Source of the DNA: Ramlibacter tataouinensis
Lineage (GTDB): Bacteria; Pseudomonadota; Gammaproteobacteria; Burkholderiales; Burkholderiaceae_C
Assembly (NCBI RefSeq): GCF_027941915.1
Contig: NZ_CP116009.1
Location: forward strand, 2,976,001-3,040,000
DNA length: 64,000 nucleotides
Direction of reading: 5' to 3'
In this document: one piece after another, positions 1 through 8,534 of the stretch
Layout of the letters: every line of letters starts with the position of its first letter
Numbering within the stretch: position 1 is the stretch's first letter
The notes under the pieces: model-generated
The model's database searches: none
The model's input: the letters and a program-made list of their open reading frames with translations, nothing else
Told to the model about the DNA's origin: nothing
Made by a program: the position numbers and the translations under genes

Positions 1-435
1 CAGCACCGCCGAGGCCTTCGGGCGGTCCATGTGCACCAGCAGCGTGGCGACGATCTGCGGGTGTTCGTCGCGGATCAGCTCGACGATCTCGTTGGGCTCC
101 AGCTGGTTCAGGCGCTCCAGGCCGGTGGTGGTGTCGTCCTGCTTGAGGATGTGGTCCAGCAGGTCGGCGGCCCGGTCATCGCCGAGCGCCTTGGTCAGCA
201 CCGCGCGCAGGTAGCCGCCGGAGTCCAGGTGCAGCGCGGAGTACTGCTCCGTTTCCAGCCGGAAGTCCTCCAGCACCTCGCTGACCTGGGTCCGGGTGAC
301 GTGGCCCAGGCGGGCCATCGCCGCGCCCAGCGCCTTGACTTCGCCGGCCGGCAGGTGCTGCAGCACCTTGGCGGCCGCGTCCTCGCCGAGCGACATCAGG
401 AGGATGCCGGCGCGGCGGATGCCCTCACCGTTCAT
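1..435 (-). CDS. fliG: Flagellar motor switch protein FliG, 3'-truncated by window edge
   Basis: FliG forms part of the cytoplasmic C-ring and couples the stator's proton flow to rotor torque and switching. Only the first 145 codons are present; the rest lies left of the window. The visible N-terminal and early middle domains are typical: the start reads MNGEGIRRAGILLMSLGED, followed by an armadillo-like helical region and the conserved segment LNQLEPNEIVELIRDEHPQI. The ATG overlaps the end of fliF by 11 bases, so the two are translationally coupled. The charged torque helix is in the missing C-terminal part. Identification is secure from the conserved motif and the fliF neighbour. Confidence 0.96.
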   Translation of the reverse strand, partial: MNGEGIRRAGILLMSLGEDAAAKVLQHLPAGEVKALGAAMARLGHVTRTQVSEVLEDFRLETEQYSALHLDSGGYLRAVLTKALGDDRAADLLDHILKQDDTTTGLERLNQLEPNEIVELIRDEHPQIVATLLVHMDRPKASAVL

Positions 436-2092
436 GCTGGGCCATCCAGTTCTTCAGCAGCACCGCCACCATCAGCGGCTCCTTGCCGGCGATCTCGCGG
501 GCGTACTGCAGGTTGTCGGCGTGGCGCGCGGCGCTGTCCTCCTGCGCCGGGTCCGGCCCTGCTGCCAGGGCGGGGGCCGCCGTGGCAGCGGCCACCTGGG
601 CCGGCGCGGCCGGCTGCAGGTGCTTGCGCAGGAGCGGACGCACCACCGACAGCCAGGCGTACAGGCCCAGCAGCGCCAGCAACAGGGTCCAGCCCGCGGA
701 CTTGGCCAGGGCGACGTTCTCCGGCTGCTTCCACAAGGGCAGTTCGGGGGCGGGACTTTCGGCCACGAACGCGCTGTTGACCACGTTGAGCGAATCCCCG
801 CGCTCGGCGCTGAAGCCCACGGCCTCCTTCACCAGGTTGCGGATCTGCTCGAGTTCGGCCGGCGCCAGCGCCTGGGTGACGCGCTTGCCCTGCGCGTTGG
901 TGGTGTCGCGATGGTTCACCACCACGGCCACCGAGACGCGACGCACCGCGCCGGGGGCCTGCTGCACGTGGCGCAGCGTGCGATCCACTTCGTAGTTGAT
1001 GGTGGCGTCGCGGCGCGCGTTGCCGGCGCGGGTGCCGGCCAGGCCGGCGAGCTCGGTGCTCATCTGCAGCTGGCCTTCGACGCGCGGCGCGTCGGGCGGC
1101 CGGGTGAGCGGCGCCGTCGGGGTGGCCGGCGGCTGGTTGGACAGCGCGCCGGGCACGCCCGCGGCCGCCATGCCGGCCTGCTGCACCGATTCGCTGGACT
1201 GCTGGCTGCGCACCGCGGCGCTGCCGGGCTCCTGGTTGGGACGGTGCTTCTCGTCCGTCGCCTCGACGATCGAGAAGTCGATGTCGGCGGCCACCTGGGC
1301 GTGCACGTTGCCGGCGCCCAGCAGCGGCTGCAGGATCGCCTCGATGCGGCGGGTGTAGGCCTGCTCGATCTCCTGCACGTATTTCAGCTGGCTGCCGTCC
1401 AGTCCGCGGGCGGCGGCCGGCGAGGTCAGCAGCTTGCCGTGCTGGTCCACCACGCTGATGCTCTTGGGCGACAGCTCCGCGACGCTGCTGGAGACCAGGT
1501 GCACGATGGCGTTGACCTGGGCGTCGTCGATCGCCCGCCCGCGGTGCAGCGTCAGCACCACGGAGGCGCTGGGCTTCTTCTGGTCGCGCACGAACAGGGC
1601 CGGCTTGGGCAGCGCCAGGTGCACCCGCGCCGATTCGACCGCCGAGATGGCGTTGATGGAGCGGGCCAGCTCGCCTTCCAGCGCCCGCTGGTAGTTGATC
1701 TGCTCGGCGAACTGGCTGGTGCCGAACTTCTGGTTGTCCATCAGCTCGAAGCCCACCGCGCCGCCCTTGGGCAGGCCTTGCGAGGCCAGCCGCAGCCGCA
1801 CCTCGGCCACCTTGCCGGCCGGCACCATGAGCGCCGTGCCGCCCTCGGCGAAGCGGTAGGGCACGTTCATCTGCTGCAGCGCGGTCATGATGGCGCCGCC
1901 GTCGCGGTCGGACACGTTGCCGTACAGGACCCGGAAGTCGGGGGCGCGGCTCCACAGCCACAGCGCCGCCAGCGCGGCGACGGCCAGCGCGGCGGCCACC
2001 ATCAGCGGCAGCCGCGGGTTGGCGCGCAGCTGCGCAAGCAGGCTGGGCGGCGGGGACGGCACGGACGCCTCGGCCAAGGCAGCGTTGTTCAT
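425..2092 (-). CDS. fliF: Flagellar MS-ring protein FliF
   Basis: FliF builds the membrane-embedded MS ring on which the C-ring, export gate and rod assemble. The 555-residue product has a first membrane helix at about residues 31-49 and a second at about 464-486, separated by the large periplasmic ring-building region with the conserved pattern around GKVAEVRLRLASQGLPKGG. The last 20 residues (AREIAGKEPLMVAVLLKNWM) match the FliG-binding tail. Length is normal for the family. It is transcribed leftward, divergent from fliE across a 222-base gap that must hold both promoters; fliG overlaps its 3' end. Confidence 0.97.
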   Translation of the reverse strand: MNNAALAEASVPSPPPSLLAQLRANPRLPLMVAAALAVAALAALWLWSRAPDFRVLYGNVSDRDGGAIMTALQQMNVPYRFAEGGTALMVPAGKVAEVRLRLASQGLPKGGAVGFELMDNQKFGTSQFAEQINYQRALEGELARSINAISAVESARVHLALPKPALFVRDQKKPSASVVLTLHRGRAIDDAQVNAIVHLVSSSVAELSPKSISVVDQHGKLLTSPAAARGLDGSQLKYVQEIEQAYTRRIEAILQPLLGAGNVHAQVAADIDFSIVEATDEKHRPNQEPGSAAVRSQQSSESVQQAGMAAAGVPGALSNQPPATPTAPLTRPPDAPRVEGQLQMSTELAGLAGTRAGNARRDATINYEVDRTLRHVQQAPGAVRRVSVAVVVNHRDTTNAQGKRVTQALAPAELEQIRNLVKEAVGFSAERGDSLNVVNSAFVAESPAPELPLWKQPENVALAKSAGWTLLLALLGLYAWLSVVRPLLRKHLQPAAPAQVAAATAAPALAAGPDPAQEDSAARHADNLQYAREIAGKEPLMVAVLLKNWMAQHER

Positions 2093-2314
2093 GATGCCGT
2101 GGCAAACACAAAGGACATGCGACGGGGTTCCGGTTGGATGGCGGGGCCGCGGGCCGCGGCCGGGAAGACGTGGCGTGAAGGCGGCGTGACGGAATTTTCG
2201 GCTCGGGGCCGCAGGGCCTATCGCGCGAACAGCCTCGCGTTTTGCCGTCTTTTCGCGGGGCCTGGGCGGCGGGCCCGCTGATAGCCTTGCCGGCCTTGTC
2301 CATCGAGGAGCGGC

Positions 2315-2629
2315 ATGTCCATCTCTCCCATCGAATCCGTGCTGCAGCAGATCCGCGCGCTGTCCGCGGCCGCCGCCGGCGATCTGCCCGCCGCGCCCGC
2401 ACCCGGCGGCGGCTTCGCCCAGGAGCTGGCGCGCTCGCTGGACCGAATCAGTGGCGCGCAGCAGCAGGCCCAGGCACAGGCGCGGGCCTTCGAGCTGGGC
2501 GTGCCCGGCGTCGCGCTGAACGACGTGATGGTCGACCTGCAGAAGGCCAACATCGGCTTCCAGACGGCGCTGCAGGTGCGCAACCGCCTGGTGGCGGCCT
2601 ACCAGGAAGTCATGAACATCCCGGCTTAG
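2315..2629 (+). CDS. fliE: Flagellar hook-basal body protein FliE
   Basis: FliE is the small adaptor linking the MS ring and the proximal rod, and is exported early by the flagellar type III apparatus. The 104-residue product has the classic ending, with VPGVALNDVMVDLQKANIGF and QVRNRLVAAYQEVMNIPA filling the last 40 residues. The N-terminus is Ala/Gly/Pro rich and probably flexible. The ATG at 2315 is preceded by GAGGAG at a good ribosome-binding distance. It is divergent from fliF-fliG, the usual arrangement in Burkholderiales, and is followed by a 143-base gap containing the flagellin promoter. Confidence 0.95.
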   Translation: MSISPIESVLQQIRALSAAAAGDLPAAPAPGGGFAQELARSLDRISGAQQQAQAQARAFELGVPGVALNDVMVDLQKANIGFQTALQVRNRLVAAYQEVMNIPA

Positions 2630-2653
2630 GCGCTTTCCCTAAGCCATTGCTCT

Positions 2654-2679
2654 TCAAAATGCCGGGGGGCGGCCGATAG
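2654..2679 (+). promoter_or_regulatory. FliA (sigma-28) type promoter of fliC
   Basis: A CAAAA-type -35 box (2655-2659) is followed, after a short GC-rich spacer, by GCCGATAG at 2672-2679. This differs by one base from the sigma-28 -10 consensus GCCGATAA. It lies about 95 bases before the flagellin ATG, where class III flagellar promoters are expected. Assignment is by motif and position only. Confidence 0.75.
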
Positions 2680-2772
2680 CCAGGAGAGCGATGGCTTGTT
2701 GATGACACCCGGTCAGGCAGGTCCAGCGTTACGGCGAACCCGCCGGTCCCCTTAGCCACACAGGAGTCGAAC

Positions 2773-4608
2773 ATGGCGTCAGTCATCAACACCAACTCGC
2801 TTTCGCTGCTCACGCAGAACAACCTGAACAAGTCCCAGGCCTCGCTGAACACGGCGATCCAGCGCCTGTCGTCCGGCCTGCGCATCAACAGCGCCAAGGA
2901 CGACGCCGCCGGCCAGGCCATCGCCAACCGCTTCACGGCCAACATCCGCGGCCTGCAGCAGGCCCAGCGCAACGCCAACGACGGCATTTCGATGGCGCAG
3001 ACCACGGAAGGCGCGCTCAGCGAGATCAACGCCAACCTGCAGCGCATCCGCGAGCTGACGGTGCAGGCCAACAACGCCACCAACTCCGGCGCCGACAAGA
3101 GCTCGATCCAGGCTGAAATCAACCAGCGCATGGCCGAGATCAAGCGCACCACCGAGCAGACCGACTTCAACGGCACCAAGGTGCTGAACGCGAACCAGTC
3201 GCTGAGCATCCAGGTGGGCGCCAAGGACGGTGAAACCATCAAGATCGACCTGAAGCGGATGGACCTGGAGGGCCTGGGCCTGAGCGGATTCAACGTCGAC
3301 GGCCAGGGCAGCGTGGACAATGCGGCGGCCAAGGGCGACGACCTGTTCCTGGCGGGCTTCAGCAAGGCCGGTGCGGCCAACGCCAACGGTTCCTACACCT
3401 GGTCCAAGACCGTCGACACCGACAACGTGGCGGCGAGCGCCGCCAGCGTGCTGTCCAAGATGGCGAACGGCGACACCGCGACCTTCGCCGGCACGAACAA
3501 CGCCTACGGGGCGGCGGCTGCCGGCAACGCCTACGTGTACGACGCCGCCAGCGGCAACTTCTCGTACGATGTCGCCGACGTGAGCGCCGCCAGCGCGGCG
3601 GCCGTCCTGACGCCCGGCGCCGGGGAGGCCGCGCGTGCCGCCAAGATCGAGATCGGCGGCACCGCCATGGACGTGCTGATCGCCAACAGCGGCGACATCA
3701 CGACCGCCGACGGCAAGGCGCTCTTCATCGACGGCTCGGGCAACCTGACCGAAACCACTTCGGGCGCCAACAGCACCTACGCCAAGGCCACCGTCGCCAA
3801 CCTGACCACGCTGATGGACAGCGATGCCGGCACGACCTCGATCCTGGCGGCCGACGGCCTCACCAACCTGGTCGTCGGCCCGGCCGACGACATCGGCGTC
3901 GCCATCGCCAGCGCGAAGATCACGCTGGCCGACGGCTCGACCCTGACCGGCAACGGCGGCGTGGTGGCCAACGGCATCGACGTCGTCGGCGCCAAGATGA
4001 GCGCGCAGCAGCTGCTCAACGCCGAAGCCGCCGACGCGGTCAACGACCTGACCTTCAGTGTCGCCGTGAACACGGCCGGCGTGAGCGCGGCGACCGCGGT
4101 GACGGTGAGCACCGCCGCCGGCGCGACGACCGTCAAGGCCGGCGCCGACACCATCCGCGCCGACGGTTCCGCCGGCAACGCCGGCGAGCTGACGATCGAC
4201 CTGCAGTACTCGACGACCACCGATTACTTCGAGCAGACCAACGGCAACGTGACCGACGGCTTCGGCGCCCGGGTCTACCAGGAAACCGAAAGCAAGAAGT
4301 TCACGACCGACGAGAAGACCCTGTCGGCCGCCACGGCCAACCCGCTCGACGTGCTGGACAAGGCGCTGTCGATCGTGGACAACCTGCGCAGCGACCTCGG
4401 TGCGGTGCAGAACCGGTTCGACTCGGTGATCTCCAACCTGGGCACCACCGTCACCAACCTGTCCTCCTCGCGCTCGCGCATCGAGGACGCGGACTACGCG
4501 ACGGAAGTGTCCAACATGACCCGCGCCAACATCCTGCAGCAGGCCGGCACCTCGGTGCTGGCGCAGGCCAACCAGACCACGCAGGGCGTGCTGTCCCTGC
4601 TGCGCTAA
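2773..4608 (+). CDS. fliC: Flagellin FliC
   Basis: This is the filament subunit, exported through the flagellar channel. The 611-residue protein starts with the conserved D0/D1 helices (SVINTNSLSLLTQNNLNKSQ, then the segment around LSSGLRINSAKDDAAGQAIA) and ends with the matching C-terminal D1/D0 helices (LGAVQNRFDSVISNLGTTV, then QANQTTQGVLSLLR). Residues from about 170 to 510 form a long Ala/Gly/Thr/Asp-rich variable region, the surface-exposed D2/D3 part, which makes the protein longer than minimal flagellins of about 280 residues. It has its own sigma-28 type promoter, and hairpins follow the stop codon. Confidence 0.97.
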   Translation: MASVINTNSLSLLTQNNLNKSQASLNTAIQRLSSGLRINSAKDDAAGQAIANRFTANIRGLQQAQRNANDGISMAQTTEGALSEINANLQRIRELTVQANNATNSGADKSSIQAEINQRMAEIKRTTEQTDFNGTKVLNANQSLSIQVGAKDGETIKIDLKRMDLEGLGLSGFNVDGQGSVDNAAAKGDDLFLAGFSKAGAANANGSYTWSKTVDTDNVAASAASVLSKMANGDTATFAGTNNAYGAAAAGNAYVYDAASGNFSYDVADVSAASAAAVLTPGAGEAARAAKIEIGGTAMDVLIANSGDITTADGKALFIDGSGNLTETTSGANSTYAKATVANLTTLMDSDAGTTSILAADGLTNLVVGPADDIGVAIASAKITLADGSTLTGNGGVVANGIDVVGAKMSAQQLLNAEAADAVNDLTFSVAVNTAGVSAATAVTVSTAAGATTVKAGADTIRADGSAGNAGELTIDLQYSTTTDYFEQTNGNVTDGFGARVYQETESKKFTTDEKTLSAATANPLDVLDKALSIVDNLRSDLGAVQNRFDSVISNLGTTVTNLSSSRSRIEDADYATEVSNMTRANILQQAGTSVLAQANQTTQGVLSLLR

Positions 4609-4621
4609 GCAGCGCCCGGCG

Positions 4622-4640
4622 AGGACCCGCCCGGGTCCTT
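4622..4640 (+). terminator. Hairpin 14 bases after fliC, probable terminator
   Basis: AGGACCCG (4622-4629) and CGGGTCCT (4632-4639) form an 8-bp GC-rich stem with a tight two-base loop. Only a short T run follows, so it is a weak or imperfect intrinsic terminator. Its place directly after the flagellin stop codon suggests attenuation between the very strongly expressed fliC and flaG-fliD. Confidence 0.55.
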
Positions 4641-4674
4641 GCCGCTCCGCTTGCAGGCGGCGCCCGCCGCCTGC

Positions 4675-4716
4675 GCTATGCCCTCCCGCTTCGGCTTCGA
4701 GGCGGGAGCGCATAGC
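4675..4716. repeat. Long inverted repeat in the fliC-flaG gap
   Basis: GCTATG-CC-CTCCCGC (4675-4689) pairs with GCGGGAG-CG-CATAGC (4702-4716). The result is two stem segments of 7 and 6 bp separated by a small internal loop, capped by a 12-base loop. No T run follows, so it is more likely an mRNA-stabilising 3' structure or a regulatory hairpin just ahead of flaG, whose ATG is 20 bases downstream, than a classic terminator. Confidence 0.55.
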
Positions 4717-4735
4717 GACTGTGAGAGCACCTGCC

Positions 4736-5089
4736 ATGAGCCTTCCTCCGACTTCCGTGCTGCCCGCGGCCGCGAATCGCGACGTCGCGGCCGACCGGCC
4801 TGCCGCCCCCGCCGCCCGGCCCGAGCCCGGCGTGCGTGCCAGCGCGGCCAACGACGCCGACGCCGGCGACCGCCGGGCGGCCTTGGCGGTCGAGGAGGTG
4901 CGCGGCAGCCTGAGCATCGACGGCGTGAGCGTGCAGTTCGAGCTCGACCGCGAGCTCAACGAGATGGTGGTGAAGGTGATCGATCCCGCGACCGGCGAGC
5001 TGATCCGGCAGATGCCGTCCGAGGAGGCCATCCGGGTCGCCACGGTCATGGGCCGCCTGCGCGGCCTGCTCGTGGAACGCACCGCCTGA
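4736..5089 (+). CDS. flaG: FlaG family protein
   Basis: FlaG-family proteins are small flagellar accessory proteins that influence filament length or cap assembly; their mechanism is not well settled. The 117-residue product has a low-complexity Ala/Pro-rich N-terminal half and a conserved C-terminal half, VQFELDRELNEMVVKVIDP then ATGELIRQMPSEEAIRVATV, which is the FlaG domain signature. The ATG at 4736 is preferred to an in-frame GTG at 4721 because the family normally starts close to this point. It sits between fliC and fliD, the standard position, 26 bases before fliD. Confidence 0.9.
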   Translation: MSLPPTSVLPAAANRDVAADRPAAPAARPEPGVRASAANDADAGDRRAALAVEEVRGSLSIDGVSVQFELDRELNEMVVKVIDPATGELIRQMPSEEAIRVATVMGRLRGLLVERTA

Positions 5090-5115
5090 AACGGCCGCAG
5101 AAGGAGACGTTTTCC

Positions 5116-6564
5116 ATGGCTTCCATCTCCAGCCTCGGCGTCGGCGCCAACCTCGACCTCAATGGCCTGCTCGAGCAGCTGGCCGCCGCGGAGCGCGCGC
5201 CGGTCGTCGCCCTGCAGCGGCAGCAGATCAGCTACACGGCCAAGCTCACCGCCTACAGCCGCCTGCAGGGTGCGCTGGGCACGCTGCAGGCCGCCGCGTC
5301 CAAGCTGAGCGATCCCAGGCTGTTCGAGGGCGTGAAGGCGGGCTCCAGCGCTGCGGACGTGCTCACGGCCGCCGGTTCGGCCCATGCCGTCCCCGGCGTC
5401 TACAGCGCCAGCGTCAGCCAGCTTGCGCAGGCGCAGTCCCTGGTGTCCGGCGGCCGCCCCTCCTCGACCACCGCCGCGGTCGGCGCCGGCACGGTCAGCA
5501 TCAGCTGGGGCACGATCGCCGGCGGCGCGTTCGATGCCGCCTCGGGCCGGTACACCGGCGCCGGCTTCGCCGAGGACGCGGAGCGCGAAGCCGTCAGCAT
5601 CGCCATCGCCGCCGGCACCACGCTGGAGGGCATCCGAGACGCCATCAACGCCAAGGCCGACGCGGGCATCACCGCCAGCATCGTCAACGACGGCAGCGCC
5701 TCGCCCCACCGCCTGGTGCTCACCTCGACCCGCACCGGCGAGAACGCGAGCCTCAGGATCTCCGTGAGCGGCGACGACGCCTTGCAGGACCTGCTGGCGC
5801 ACGATCCGGCGGGAATCCAGAACCTGCGGCAGACCGCGGCGGCCCAGGACGCCAAGCTCACCGTCAACGGCATCGCCGTGACCAGCCAGAGCAACACCGT
5901 GGCCGAGGCGATCCAGGGCGTGACGCTCAACCTGCTGAAGACCGGCGCCAGCCAGGTCAACCTGCAGCGCGACACCGGCTCGGTGGGCAGCGCCATCGCC
6001 GAATTCGTCAACGCCTACAACGGGCTGCAGGCGACGGCCAGGCAGCTGACGGCGTACAACGCGGAAACCCGCAGTGCCGCGCCGCTGGTGGGCGACGGCA
6101 CGCTGCGGCTGATCCAGACCAGCCTGCGCAGCGCGCTCAACACGCCCCAGGCCGGCAGCCTGCAGACGCTGTCGAGGATCGGGATCGCCTTCCAGAAGGA
6201 CGGCACGCTGCAGATCGATTCGGCCAAGCTCACCGAGGCGCTCGGCTCCAACCTGGCGGGCGTCGCCGAGCTGTTCTCCACCCGCAACCCCGGCGGCGGC
6301 TACGGCCAGCAGCTGGCCCATCTGGTGGAGGGGTTCAGCAAGACCGACGGCACCCTGGACGTGGCCACCGCCGGCGTGAAGACCTCGCTCAAGCGCCTGG
6401 ACGAGCGCATCGTGGATGCCGAGGAGCGCGTTGCCGCGACCGTGGCCCGTTACCGCGGCCAGTTCACCCAGCTCGACCTGATGATGAGCCGCATGGCGTC
6501 GACCAGCGCCTACCTCACGCAGCAGTTCGCCAACCTGAACCTGGGCGGTAGCGGCAAGAAGTAG
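5116..6564 (+). CDS. fliD: Flagellar cap / hook-associated protein 2, FliD
   Basis: FliD forms the pentameric cap that folds flagellin monomers at the filament tip. The 482-residue protein begins MASISSLGVGANLDLNGLLE, the FliD N-terminal signature, and ends with the C-terminal coiled-coil segment TQLDLMMSRMASTSAYLTQQ and a QFANLNLG tail. Length is normal for the family. AAGGAG 10 bases before the ATG at 5116 fixes the start, although the reading frame is open much further upstream. fliS follows 17 bases later. Confidence 0.96.
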   Translation: MASISSLGVGANLDLNGLLEQLAAAERAPVVALQRQQISYTAKLTAYSRLQGALGTLQAAASKLSDPRLFEGVKAGSSAADVLTAAGSAHAVPGVYSASVSQLAQAQSLVSGGRPSSTTAAVGAGTVSISWGTIAGGAFDAASGRYTGAGFAEDAEREAVSIAIAAGTTLEGIRDAINAKADAGITASIVNDGSASPHRLVLTSTRTGENASLRISVSGDDALQDLLAHDPAGIQNLRQTAAAQDAKLTVNGIAVTSQSNTVAEAIQGVTLNLLKTGASQVNLQRDTGSVGSAIAEFVNAYNGLQATARQLTAYNAETRSAAPLVGDGTLRLIQTSLRSALNTPQAGSLQTLSRIGIAFQKDGTLQIDSAKLTEALGSNLAGVAELFSTRNPGGGYGQQLAHLVEGFSKTDGTLDVATAGVKTSLKRLDERIVDAEERVAATVARYRGQFTQLDLMMSRMASTSAYLTQQFANLNLGGSGKK

Positions 6565-6581
6565 GAGCCAGGACGAACACC

Positions 6582-7007
6582 ATGTACACCTCCCAGGGTT
6601 TTGCCGGCGGCGCCGGCGCCTACGCCCGCGTGGGCGCGGAAAGCGGCGCCATGGCCGCATCGCCCCACCAGCTGATCGCCATGCTGTTCGACGGCGCCGC
6701 GGCCGCCATCCAGATGGCGCGCCTGCAGATGGCGCGGCGCGAGACCGCCGCCAAGGGCAAGTCCATCTCGAAGGCCATCAACATCATCGACAACGGGCTC
6801 AAGGCCAGCCTGGACCCGCAGGCGGCCGGGCCCGACGGAGCGGCGCTGGTGGCCGACCTGTCGGCCCTGTACGACTACATCAACCAGCGGCTGCTGTACG
6901 CCAACCTGCGCAACGACCCCGGGCTCCTCGACGAGGCGGGGCGGCTGCTGGAGAACATCGCTTCCGCCTGGCGCGCGATCGCCCCGACCGCGGCGGGCCG
7001 GCCATGA
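6582..7007 (+). CDS. fliS: Flagellin export chaperone FliS
   Basis: FliS binds the C-terminal D0 helix of flagellin in the cytoplasm and prevents early polymerisation. The 141-residue helical protein carries the family landmarks: an early Tyr-rich segment (YTSQGFAGGAGAYARV), SPHQLIAMLFDGAAAAIQMA near residues 28-47, ISKAINIIDNGLKASLD, and LYDYINQRLLYANLRND. It overlaps fliT by 4 bases (ATGA), which implies coupled translation of the two chaperones. Confidence 0.95.
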   Translation: MYTSQGFAGGAGAYARVGAESGAMAASPHQLIAMLFDGAAAAIQMARLQMARRETAAKGKSISKAINIIDNGLKASLDPQAAGPDGAALVADLSALYDYINQRLLYANLRNDPGLLDEAGRLLENIASAWRAIAPTAAGRP

Positions 7008-7339
7008 ACCCGGCGGGCACGTGCACGGGCGAAGTGATGTCCTGCTACCGCCGGCTGGCCGAACTCACCCGCCAGATGCTCGGCCATGCGCGGCGCGAGG
7101 AGTGGGGCTCGCTGCCTGCGCTGGAGGAGCAGTGCAGCGCGCTGGTGCGCCTGCTGCAGCAGCTCGAGCCGGTCGCCCAGCTGGACGCCGCGCAGCGGCA
7201 GGAAAAGCTCGGCCTGCTGCGCGGCATCCACAGCGATCGGAACGAGGTGCGCGCCAAGGTGGGGCCGCAGCTGCTGCACCTGCGCGACGCGGTGCAGGGC
7301 CTGCAGCGCCAGCAACTGCTGCGCTCCTACGGCCTGTAA
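7004..7339 (+). CDS. fliT: Flagellar chaperone FliT-like protein
   Basis: This is a short helical protein of 111 residues. FliT in other bacteria is the export chaperone of FliD and modulates FlhDC activity. Sequence conservation in the family is low. The call rests on size, all-helical composition with leucine-rich amphipathic stretches (LTRQMLGHARREEWGSLPAL) and position directly after fliS with a 4-base overlap. The close presence of flhDC makes a regulatory link plausible but unproven. Confidence 0.78.
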   Translation: MNPAGTCTGEVMSCYRRLAELTRQMLGHARREEWGSLPALEEQCSALVRLLQQLEPVAQLDAAQRQEKLGLLRGIHSDRNEVRAKVGPQLLHLRDAVQGLQRQQLLRSYGL

Positions 7340-7344
7340 GCGAC

Positions 7345-8241
7345 GTGATCCCGGTGCTGACTCCCAACGAGGCCGTGGCGCAGGCGCGACTGGCGCAGCA
7401 CCTGGCGGAGCTGCTGCAGCGCCGGGCGGCCGCCATTGGCGAGCCGCCGCCGGCCCGGGCGGTCGATGCCGCGTCCCTCGATCCGCGCCTGCCTTCGCGC
7501 CACGCGATGGACGGCCTGGCGCAGTCCGGCAGCGCCGGCCCGGCCTCCGGGGGGCCGGGCCGCTCCGCCGTGCCGCCAGCCGATCCGACGCCGGCGCTGA
7601 GCGCGGCCGCGCGCGCGCTGGCCGCGCTGCTGTATCGCAGCGGGAGTGACACGGTGCCGCCGGTGCGCGCAGTCGCACCCCTGTGGCTCGCCGCCGGGCC
7701 GCCGGCAGGCCCCGTGCTGGCGCAGGCGCTGGAGAGCGCTGCGCGCGAGAGCGGCCTGTTCTACGAATCGCACCTCCAGGAGGTTGCAGGCGGCACGCGC
7801 GCGCTGGCGCAGCTGCGGCTCGAACCCCAGGCCGCGCTGGCGCCGGCCGACCCGGCGGCGGCAGGGCCGGTGCTGCATCCGGCAACGGTCGACCTGGTGC
7901 GCCAGCAACTGGAGCTGATCGAGTCGGGCATCTTCCGCTGGCGCGGCGAGGCCTGGCCGGGCGCGCCGCTGGAATGGGACATCCGCGACGAGCGCGGGCA
8001 GGACGACGGGCCGCCGGGCGAAGCGTCCCGCGCATGGAGCACCCGGGTGCGGCTGGTGCTGCCCGCGCTTGGCGCCGTGGAGGCCCGCCTGGAGCTGGAC
8101 AAGGCGGGTGGGTTGCAGCTGGGCCTTGCGGCGCGGCAGGAGGCCTCCGCTTGCCTGCAGGAGCACCGAGCCGGGCTGCTCCTGCGCCTGCAGGCGGCTG
8201 GCACGACCGTGCTCGCCTGCGACATCGGAGCCACGCCGTGA
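7345..8241 (+). CDS. FliK-like flagellar hook-length control protein
   Basis: The predicted product has 298 residues from a GTG start five bases after the fliT stop (MIPVLTPNEAVAQARLAQHL). The N-terminal two thirds are Ala/Pro/Gly rich, as in FliK molecular rulers. The C-terminal third (about residues 225-295) alternates beta strands and amphipathic helix, with LPALGAVEARLELDKAGGLQ resembling the compact FliK substrate-specificity-switch domain. It overlaps the FlhB-like gene by 4 bases, which matches the functional link, since FliK talks to the FlhB C-terminal domain. It is shorter than canonical FliK (about 400 residues), so it may be a second FliK-type protein. Confidence 0.7.
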   Translation: MIPVLTPNEAVAQARLAQHLAELLQRRAAAIGEPPPARAVDAASLDPRLPSRHAMDGLAQSGSAGPASGGPGRSAVPPADPTPALSAAARALAALLYRSGSDTVPPVRAVAPLWLAAGPPAGPVLAQALESAARESGLFYESHLQEVAGGTRALAQLRLEPQAALAPADPAAAGPVLHPATVDLVRQQLELIESGIFRWRGEAWPGAPLEWDIRDERGQDDGPPGEASRAWSTRVRLVLPALGAVEARLELDKAGGLQLGLAARQEASACLQEHRAGLLLRLQAAGTTVLACDIGATP

Positions 8242-8534
8242 CGCCGCGGACGCAGGCCGTGGCGCTGTCCTACGCCGACAAGGGCAGCGCGCCCAAGGTG
8301 GTGGCGAAGGGTTACGGGGCGACCGCGGAAGCCATCGTCCAGAGCGCCCGTGACAGCGGTGTCTATGTGCATGGCTCGGTGGAGCTGGTGCAACTGCTGA
8401 TGGGCGTCGAGCTCGACCGCCACATCCCGCCGGCCCTTTACGTTGCCGTCGCCGAACTGCTGGTCTGGCTGTACGAGACCGATTGCGCCGCAGCCTCGGC
8501 CAGCTCATCCGTGGGAAAGCCCCAAATACCTTAG
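8238..8534 (+). CDS. fhlB: Orphan FlhB C-terminal (EscU/YscU-type) domain protein
   Basis: This 98-residue protein equals the cytoplasmic FlhB C-terminal switch domain with no membrane part. Conserved landmarks are AVALSYADKGSAPKVVAKGY and RHIPPALYVAVAELLVWLYE. It starts at the point where full-length FlhB has its self-cleaving NPTH loop; here the aligned residues are TPRT, so the cleavage Asn and His are absent. Related orphan domains (often called FhlB) can partly replace the FlhB fragment in export switching; that role is inferred here. The GTG start overlaps the FliK-like gene by four bases (GTGA). Confidence 0.85.
   Translation: MTPRTQAVALSYADKGSAPKVVAKGYGATAEAIVQSARDSGVYVHGSVELVQLLMGVELDRHIPPALYVAVAELLVWLYETDCAAASASSSVGKPQIP

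Noticed and set aside
2779-6660. 1293-codon leftward open frame across fliC, flaG and fliD
   Set aside because: It is the antisense shadow of three certain flagellar genes. High GC in third positions removes stops from the complementary frame, and its product is low-complexity Arg/Gly/Val without domains.
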